DNA from: Neocallimastix lanati (nom. inval.)
Lineage: Eukaryota > Neocallimastigomycota > Neocallimastigomycetes > Neocallimastigales > Neocallimastigaceae
Assembly: GCA_016946835.1 (NCBI GenBank)
Contig: JACVTC010000039.1
Coordinates: 1,050,001 to 1,114,000, forward strand
Reading direction: 5' to 3'
Length of the DNA stretch: 64,000 nucleotides
Under the pieces are notes generated by a model that had not been told where the DNA came from, did no database searches, and was given only the letters and a program-made list of their open reading frames with translations. Position 1 is the first letter of the stretch. Every line of letters starts with the position of its first letter. The position numbers were made by a program, and so were the translations under genes. This document shows, piece after piece, positions 56,404 through 64,000 of the stretch.

Positions 56404-57393
56404 ATGAATTCCATAAAATATATAACAAATGATAATAAAAAGTATTTTATTGAATTATCAGAAGATAATAATGGAATAGCTATGAAATTTATTGAAGAAG
56501 ATGATAATAAAGCTCTTCCCCATATTTATAAAGGATCTTTTAAATTTAATGAACTAAAAGAAAAAAATAGATTTTTCACGATATATGATTCAATTGAAGA
56601 TTTATTTGTTTTTTTTAATGGAATAATTGAACAGAAAAAGTTAATCATCAAGAAAGAATTAAATGAACTGAAAACAATTTGGGTTTTTATTAAAGGTATT
56701 TCAGAAGATAAAATACAATTAACTTTATCAATGGTAAATATAGATAAAGATGAAATAATTGATAGTTTAATAAATGAAGTTCAACATCTTAAAATAGAAA
56801 ATAATCAACTCAATAAAAGAATATCACTTATTGAAGAAAGATTAAATACTATTGAAAAAGGAAAAGAAGAAGAAACAGAAAATAATGAAGGATTAATAAA
56901 TAATATCATCACCTGTAAAATTGATTCTGATAAACTTAAATTTTTTTTATTTCAAAAGCAAAAGATACAATTTAAATTGCTATATCAAGCAACAAGGGAT
57001 GGTGATGAAATTGATGATATTATCGACAAGATAAAAGGATATTCTCCAACACTATTTTTAATTCACACTAGAAAAGGAATTATATGTGGTGGATATACCC
57101 AAGCTCTTTGGAATATGGATGGAAAATATAAAAATGATAATTCTGCCTTTCTGTATAATTTTACTCAAAAAAAGATTTTTAGTTGCAAAAATTATAAAGA
57201 AGCAATTATTTGCAATAGTGATCTTATTTGTTTCGGAAATAAAGTTAGATCGGATTATTATATTAGAAACCGTTTCTTAAGTCAAAAAATTTATGAAGCT
57301 AAAAAGAAATTAAGTTATTATGGTGATAATTATTCAATTCAAGAAGAAAATGAAGCAGAAATCGTTGAATTAGAAATTTATCATTGTTTATAA
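56404..57393 (+). CDS. TLDc-domain protein with N-terminal conserved module and coiled coil
   Basis: Single-exon, intact 329-residue gene. Residues 1-115 form a module (YKGSFKFNELKEKNRFFTIY, then IEDLFVFFNGIIEQKKLIIK, then a beta-rich stretch) like the N-terminus of TLDc proteins known from many protists. Residues about 118-150 form a leucine-heptad coiled coil (LINEVQHLKIENNQLNKRIS). A Glu-rich linker leads to a TLDc domain at about 165-328, with KIQFKLLYQATRDGDEID, PTLFLIHTRKGIICGGYTQA, NSAFLYNFTQKK and LICFGNKV, ending in the ELEIYHCL strand. TLDc proteins are linked to oxidation resistance and vacuolar ATPase regulation in other eukaryotes; whether this applies here is unknown. The start is preceded by aaagaaa and lies behind a T/C-rich tract. 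It sits inside a duplicated locus. Confidence 0.85.
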   Translation: MNSIKYITNDNKKYFIELSEDNNGIAMKFIEEDDNKALPHIYKGSFKFNELKEKNRFFTIYDSIEDLFVFFNGIIEQKKLIIKKELNELKTIWVFIKGISEDKIQLTLSMVNIDKDEIIDSLINEVQHLKIENNQLNKRISLIEERLNTIEKGKEEETENNEGLINNIITCKIDSDKLKFFLFQKQKIQFKLLYQATRDGDEIDDIIDKIKGYSPTLFLIHTRKGIICGGYTQALWNMDGKYKNDNSAFLYNFTQKKIFSCKNYKEAIICNSDLICFGNKVRSDYYIRNRFLSQKIYEAKKKLSYYGDNYSIQEENEAEIVELEIYHCL

Positions 57394-57403
57394 TATTATT
57401 TTT

Positions 57404-57693
57404 ATAACAAATTAAAAATAACTTATCAATCTTATCTTTTTTACCATTATTACTGTATTAGTTATAATATTTGATTCTTGAATAAAATATCTTATATTGA
57501 TATAATATTCTTTATTATTACATTTTACATGTATTTTTATATGGATATAAATATATTAATTATATAAATTATATTAATAAAACTTTTTTTATTTCTAATT
57601 TTTTTTTTTTTTTTTTTAAAAACAAAAAATATTCATGTTGGTAACTTGATACTCTAATCATTTCTATAATATACAAAAAATATGATACAATCA
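57404..57693. repeat. Flank repeat A, directly downstream of the TLDc gene
   Basis: About 290 bases starting 11 bases after the TLDc stop, clearly homologous to 59254-59533. Shared blocks include taacaaattaaaaataactt, aatatttgattcttgaataa and attcatgttggta. Probably the 3' untranslated and terminator region of the gene. Confidence 0.9.
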
Positions 57694-57967
57694 TTTTCAA
57701 AATAAATTAATAAAATAAAATAAATAGTTGAAATATAAATATAAAGTACATATTGAATAAAAAAAAAAATAAGAAATAAAATAAAATAAAAACTAAAAAA
57801 AAAAAAATTAAATAAAATAAAAAATAAAATAAAATATTAAATAAAAATAAAATACAAATAAAAAAGAATTGCTCAATGAAAGTATTTAAAAATGAAAAAA
57901 ATAAACTATTCAAAATAATTTTATTTGTTGAATTCAAAAGAAAGAAAATTCAAAAAGAAAAAGTAAA

Positions 57968-58004
<37 letters not shown>

Positions 58005-58432
58005 ATAATAGTAACAAAATTAATATTTACAGAGGGTTAAATTTTTAATGTACATTTTAATCAATACTTTTATTTTTATTATAATTTTTAAATATTAAAT
58101 AGGTGTATTAAATAGGATATATATATAAATATAATTTATACAGTATAAAATATTTTTATTATAAGCCTTTTGTATGCATTTATTATTAAATTACTGAAGC
58201 ATGCATTGGATATAACATAATATGTATGTTCTATTGAATATAATATAATTAAAAGAATAAAAAGATTTAAAAAAAAAAAAAAAAAAAAAAAGATCAAACC
58301 CAATTCTTAACTCAAACTCAAATTCAAACATACTATATAAAAGAATACTATAATAGCTTGGGTGTACGAATTTTTTTTTTTTTTTTTTTTTTTTTTAGAA
58401 ATTTACATTATTATTATTAATAAAATAAAATA

Positions 58433-58474
<42 letters not shown>

Positions 58475-59253
58475 CATATTAAAATAAAAAAATTTTTTTT
58501 CTAAACACTCTATATATATATATTAACATTTAAAAATTTTCAAAATTTAATTATATTATTATTTTATTTATTTATTGTTCATTCATTCATTATTTATTTA
58601 TTTACTTATATTTATTTTGAAATGAAACATTAAATAATGTAACACTATATATTTTTATGTAAAAAAATTATATATTATATTTTATATTTATTTGTTAAAA
58701 AAAAAAGTTTAATGAAATAACGTTGTGTCTCATAAAAAAAAAAAATAAAATAAAATAATAAAAAATTTAAGTGTATAGAATGAATATAAAATAAAACTTA
58801 TAATTAGCAATAAAAAAAAAAAAAAGTATTTTTTATAATAAGATTTTAAAGGATTATGGAATATATAAGGAAAATTAATAAATAAACTCTTTAATTATAA
58901 AATTATTATTAATAATTGTTTCTCTTATAATTTTTAAATATAATGTTGATTAATGACAGGATATGTATTATACATTTAATCAGTTTATTATTTTATTAAT
59001 AATATTTTTTTTTCTTTATATATATTTTTTATTGATTTATTGATTATTCTTTACAAAGACATAAAATAATGACATAAATATCAATACTGAATTATTAATA
59101 AAATATATATTACTATCTATTATTATTATTTAATATATAAGTAAAATTTAACATTTCATTTTCATAAAATGTGTATATTATGAAGTATTAATAATAACGT
59201 ATATATATTTTTTCTATTTACTTCTTAATGTTAATATAATACATAACATTTTT
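57694..59253. other. Intergenic DNA between the two flank repeats
   Basis: A+T-rich with several long A tracts (57975-57999, 58269-58291, 58440-58473). The stretch 58300-58360 (tcaaacccaattcttaactcaa region) is slightly more complex. A short palindrome-rich stretch with tatgcatttattatt and atgcattgga lies near 58170-58210. No gene. Confidence 0.5.
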
Positions 59254-59533
59254 TAACAAATTAAAAATAACTTATTAATTTTATCTTTTTTCCATTATTA
59301 CTGTATTAATTATAATATTTGATTCTTGAATAAAATATCTTATATTGATATAATATTCTTTATTATTACATTTTACATATATTTTTATATGGATATATAT
59401 ATTAATTATATAAATTATATTAATAAAACTTTTTTTATTTCTATTTCTTTTTTTTTTTAAAACAAAAACTATTCATGTTGGTATCTTGATACTCTAACCA
59501 TTTCTAAAATAAATAAATAATATGATATAATCA
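59254..59533. repeat. Flank repeat A', upstream of the M3 peptidase gene
   Basis: Second copy of the sequence that follows the TLDc stop codon, in the same orientation, with scattered substitutions and small indels, so older than the 55-56 kb repeats. No TLDc coding sequence precedes it, suggesting a second TLDc gene copy was deleted. Confidence 0.9.
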
Positions 59534-59820
59534 AAAAAAAAAGGTAAAATAAAGAATCCAATAAATTTTTATTTTAATTAATATAAATTTAATTAATTTT
59601 AAAATTTTAAAAATATAAAATAAAATTTTTTTTTATTCTCTTATATATTTTTTTTTTCTATATTTAAAATTTGTATTTTCAAAATATTATTTTAAATAAA
59701 AAAAAGAAATTAAAAAAATATATATTTTTTATTTATATAAATAGAGAATGATAAATATTGTTCTTTTTTAATTAAAAATAAAAAAAAAAAAAAAAAAAAA
59801 ATAAAATAAAATAAAAAAAA
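59534..59820. promoter_or_regulatory. Presumed promoter and 5' leader of the M3 peptidase gene
   Basis: A+T-rich DNA between flank repeat A' and the start codon, ending in an A-rich leader (aaataaaataaaaaaaaatg). No specific element can be assigned. Confidence 0.4.
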
Positions 59821-60314
59821 ATGGTTTTACCTGGAACTATTCCAAAATTTTCTTTAAATATCACACCACAAAAATTGAATGGACTGACTCAAGAAATTAT
59901 TAATACTTTACAACAGTCAGTCACCGATATTATTGAACGTTCAGAAAATAAAAAAATTAATAAATTAGACTTATTAAAGGATTGGCATAAGGCTGAAGGT
60001 TTAGCAGCAGAAAAACAAACTTTTTGTACACTTCCTTCTCTTGTAAGAAAAAAAAAAAAGCTTTTTTTTTTTTTTTTAAATTTTTATTTTATTATTAATA
60101 TTTTTTAATTAATATATAAATTATTATTAAGAATTTTATTTTATTTTAAAAAAAAGTAAATATTAATAAATTATCTAAAAGTTTATTACATTTTCCTTTT
60201 TTTTTTTTTATTATTATTTGAGATAAAAATAATCAGAATTGTACATATTAAATTAAGAATGATAATATTATTTTGAAATATTAGTTAATATATTATTTTT
60301 AAAATAATGTTTAG

Positions 60315-60354
<40 letters not shown>

Positions 60355-63300
60355 AGAAATGGATAATCAATGAAATGGATTAATTTAATAAAATTAAAGT
60401 AGTAATAATAACAATAGAAATGAAAAGATAAGTAAATAAATAAAATAAAATGAAATAAAAAAAAAAAAAAAAAGATAATATAGTTATAAACAGTAATAAA
60501 AAAAAAAAAATAGAAGTAAATAATATATACTTATTAAAAGTAAATCAAAATAAAAATTATAATATAAATTTTGAAATTTTGAAATTTTGAAATTTGAAAT
60601 TTTAAAATTATCAATTAATTATATGAAATTCATTTTTTGATTCATTAATATTATTGTTTTTAATTTGAAATTTCATTTAATGAATGTTTATATTTATAAA
60701 TTTATTATATTATTAAGTATTATTATTATTATTTTTAGAAAAGGAAATTATAATCGGATATTTATATAGTATGGAAATGAATATAAAGAAACTTTAATTA
60801 GATAGACAAATATAATGAATTTTGTTTTTATTATAGAATTTTTGAAATTTGGAAATTTCATTTTCTTTTTATTTTTATAAGATATTAATATTATTCACAT
60901 AATTATATAATATTTAATGTTTATTAACCTCCTTTTTTTTTTTTTTTTTTTTTTTATTATTATTTTTCCCTGTAATATTCTTAATAAAAATAATAATAAT
61001 AATAATATATATATTTTTTAAATAAAAAAATTTATATATTATACATATATACGTATATTCAACTACATAAATTTTTATTTTAAATTTTTTTTTTTTTTAA
61101 GGTTCATTTTGATAGTAAAGTTCGTGAAGAATCTGCTATTGCTAAAAAAAAATTAAAAGATGCTTGGAATCAATGTTATTCTCAAGAAAAACTTTACTCT
61201 ATCTTTAAATCCATGGGACCTTTATCAAATCCGCTGGATCAACGTCTTCTTGATAAAACATTACATCTTTTTAAGAGAAATGGACTTGACCTTCCCAGAG
61301 ATCAACAAAAATTGTTTCATGAGATTCAATTAAAAATTACTGAACTGGAAAATAAATTTATTCAAAATATTAATGAAAGTGTGGTCACCTTATCCTTTAC
61401 TCTCTCAGAATTAGATGGTTGTAGTCAAAATTTTATTAATGGCTTAGCAAAAAAAATTGAAAAGGATGCTGAAGGTAGGGAACAAACTAAATATATAGTT
61501 AATTTAAAACCTCCAGAGTTAAAATCTCTTCTTCAAAATGCTCATATGGAATCTACTCGTAAAACCGTATTAACCGCTTCTCATTCCAGATGTAAAAACG
61601 AAAATCTTCCTCTCTTTAAAGAAATTTTAAAAACTCGTCAACAATTAGCTCAACTCCTTCATTATGATAATCATGCCAATTTTATGCTCTCTCAAAATAT
61701 GTGTAAAAATTTGGAAAATGCTAATCAATTTCTGTACAGTATTTTAAATCCATTAAAACCAATGCTTCATCAAGAATTAGAAAAATTATTGGAAATCAAA
61801 AAGAAAACATGTGAAAAGAATCATTGGCCTTTCGATCAAAAATTACATCTTTGGGATATTGGTTATTACGAACAGATCATGAAGGATGAAGAGTACTCAG
61901 TAGATGATAAAAAAATTAGTTGTTATTTCCCAGTGGAAAAGGTCATTGATGGTATTTTAGAATTGTAAGTTATCTTTTATTATTATTTTACAATTAATAT
62001 ATATATATTATATTTCAAAAAAAAAAATTTTTTTTTAATTGTTTATTATTATTATTATTATTATAATTATTTATAAAAGATATCAAGAAATTCTTCATCT
62101 CAAATTTGAAAGAGTAGAAACTGAATTATGGCATAAAGATGTTATGATGTTTGCGGTTTATGATAATCATTCGATCCCAGAGGGTCAAAAGGGTGAAAAT
62201 ATTGGATTGTAAAGTATTTTATATATTGTAATAAATATAAAATACTTTACAATAAATATAAAATATAAAATATAAAAAATATAAAATATAAAATATAAAA
62301 TATAAAATATAAAATATAAAATATAAAATATAAAATATAAAATATAAAATATAAAATATAAAATATAAAATATAAAATATAAAATATAAAAAATATAAAA
62401 TATATAAAATATAAAATATAAAATATAAAATATAAAATATAAAATATAAAATATAAAATATAAAATATAAAATATAAAATATAAAATATAAAATATAAAA
62501 TATAAAATATAAAATATAAAATATAAAATATAAAAAATATAAAATATAAAATATAAAATATAAAAAATATAAAATATATAAAATATAAAATATAAAATAT
62601 AAAATATAAAATATAAAATATAAAATATAAAATATAAAATATAAATAATTTTATCATGAATTTTATGATATTGTATATATATAGTATTATTAATATTATT
62701 ATAATTATTAATTGATATTAATATAAATATTTTATATATATATATATATAAATATATGTATTTAATAGTATGATACTGGATATTTTCCCAAGAGATGGAA
62801 AGTAAGTTATTTTATTTATTTATTTTTATTAATTTATTTTATTATTATTGTTATTATTATTTTAGATAAATATATATATGATAGTTAAGTATTCAGCAAC
62901 TGTTATAATACTATCATAGCATTGTTATCATATATAAAACAAAAAATAAAAACAAATATTATATCATAATTTGTTATTTTGATTAGAGCATTACTAATAT
63001 AATATAATAAAATATATATATAATATATAATATATATATAATATATCTTTATTATTTAGATATTCTCATCAGTGCGTTATGCCATTAGCTCCCAGCTATG
63101 TCGATGATAAAAATCAACAAAATATACCAGTGGTTGTTATTATTGGAAATTTAACCAAATCTACTAAAGATTCTGTATCCCTTTTAAAGCATAGCGAAGG
63201 TATTATTAAATATTCATCAATAAAATCAACTAATAAAGTTAAAATTAATAATTAATAATAATAATAAAAAAAAAACATTTATTAAATATATATATTTATA

Positions 63301-63395
63301 AAAAATAATTTATTAATAATTTCTAATAAATAATAAATAAATTAATAAATAAATATTATTTATTAATAATCAATAATATATATATTTATTTATTT

Positions 63396-63458
<63 letters not shown>

Positions 63459-64000
63459 TAATAATAATGATAATAAATAATAGTAATAACATTTTTCCAT
63501 GAATTTGGTCATGTAATGCATGCTCTCTGTACAAAATCAAAATATTCAAGATTTTCATGGTCTTGGACTGCTATTCCTTATCCTGTTGGTATTGAAATGG
63601 ATGCTTTAGAAGTTCCTTCTCAAATGTTTGAGGTAAATAAATATATATATAAATTGAGTATACACATATAGAATATGGATAGAGACCATGATTATAAAAA
63701 TAAAATAAATAAATAATATTAAAGTAAATAAATAATTACATATTCAATAAAATGCTAAAAATTATATATGTATTTATTGCAGCACTTTATTTTTTATTTA
63801 ATTATTATTAATATATTTATTATTTATATATTTATTTTATATATTTATTTTATATAATTATTTTTAATATATATATAAAAGAATTGGATTTGGGATTCTA
63901 AGGTTTTAAAAAGATTATCATGTCACTATGAAACCAAAGAAAAACTTCCAGATGAATTAATTACGGCTATTTGCAAAACACGACATATTAATGATGCCTA
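59821..64000 (+). CDS. M3-family metallopeptidase (thimet oligopeptidase/saccharolysin-like), 3' end beyond window
   Basis: Zinc oligopeptidase that cleaves short cytosolic peptides, including those released by the proteasome. Seven exons in the window: 59821-60042, 61102-61964, 62080-62208, 62769-62801, 63060-63199, 63484-63632 and 63892-64000 (continuing). All junction phases agree. Family motifs in order: long N-terminal helical region with [15 protein letters not shown] and [28 protein letters not shown] (split over exons 4 and 5); then [15 protein letters not shown] with the zinc ligands in HEFGH (63498-63512); then [10 protein letters not shown], whose Glu is the third zinc ligand. Exon 4 is a 33-base microexon. 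The donor of exon 3 lies inside a perfect 18-bp hairpin, and intron 3 contains a ~390-base heptamer array. Cytosolic location is suggested because no targeting peptide is obvious. Exon 1 has a degenerate copy at 54.1 kb. Confidence 0.93.
62206..62253 (+). promoter_or_regulatory. Perfect 18-bp hairpin covering the 5' splice site of M3 peptidase intron 3
   Basis: Left arm attgtaaagtattttata (62206-62223) spans the exon-intron boundary (donor GT at 62209-62210). The right arm 62236-62253 is its exact complement, with a 12-base loop. In the transcript the donor GTAAAG would be base-paired. Confidence 0.7.
62255..62645. repeat. (ATAAAAT)n heptamer array in M3 peptidase intron 3
   Basis: About 390 bases, roughly 55 copies of a 7-base unit, with a few units lengthened or shortened by one or two bases. 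The minus-strand open frame across it (Phe/Tyr/Ile/Leu heptapeptides) is an artefact of the repeat. Confidence 0.93.

Noticed and set aside
57086-57280. 64-codon frame inside the TLDc gene
   Set aside because: Shifted frame of the TLDc coding region.
62247-62657. 136-codon minus-strand frame with heptapeptide repeats
   Set aside because: Pure translation of the 7-base tandem array in an intron of the peptidase gene.

Overview
ORGANISM. This is nuclear eukaryotic DNA of extreme A+T richness. It has long homopolymer runs, ATT/AAT microsatellites, poly-Asn coding runs and many GT-AG introns ending in TATATAG-like acceptors. The gene set (adenosine kinase, SF3B6/p14, NOC4, a homeodomain protein, a TLDc protein, an M3 metallopeptidase, a SUKH/SMI1-KNR4 protein and a leucine-rich-repeat membrane protein with a DC..CC..C-type N-terminal cap) and the presence of both Ty1/copia and LINE relics fit an anaerobic gut fungus (Neocallimastigomycota) better than a dictyostelid. 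This is an inference; no rRNA or other decisive marker is present. I saw no tRNA or rRNA gene.

LAYOUT. 1-3.85 kb (minus): 5' part of a leucine-rich-repeat single-pass membrane protein whose long disordered tail runs off the left edge. 7.0-7.5 kb (minus): a SUKH/SMI1-KNR4 gene with an in-frame TGA near its 3' end. 9.3-10.1 kb: a decayed LINE 3' end. 10.9-12.2 kb (minus): adenosine kinase, 2 exons, divergent from SF3B6 (plus, 4 exons, 14.2-16.0 kb). SF3B6 converges on NOC4 (minus, 12 exons, 16.65-21.4 kb). 22.4-24.3 kb: a cluster of LINE 3' fragments, all in the same orientation. 25.45-28.6 kb (minus): a poly-Asn homeodomain/AT-hook protein, 4 exons. 28.6-50.9 kb: about 22 kb with no recognisable gene, carrying tandem and inverted repeats. 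50.9-53.9 kb: a broken Ty1/copia element on the minus strand. 54.1-64 kb: a segmentally duplicated locus with a pseudogene of M3-peptidase exon 1, two near-identical ~400-bp repeats, an intact TLDc gene, two copies of a ~285-bp flank and the M3 oligopeptidase gene, which runs off the right edge.

HOW THE GENES RELATE. They do not form a pathway. They are housekeeping genes (purine salvage, splicing, ribosome biogenesis, peptide turnover) and regulatory or surface proteins scattered between repeats. The part with real internal logic is 54-64 kb, where the sequence records tandem duplication and partial loss.

LIMITS. Exon boundaries were worked out by hand from reading frame, splice dinucleotides and remembered protein families; intron phases are consistent throughout every multi-exon model given. 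No new multi-gene system is evident. The best leads are a perfect hairpin covering a 5' splice site in the peptidase gene, the duplicated TLDc/peptidase locus, the TGA-interrupted SUKH gene, the Tyr-to-Phe change in SF3B6, and several perfect inverted or tandem repeats in gene-free DNA.
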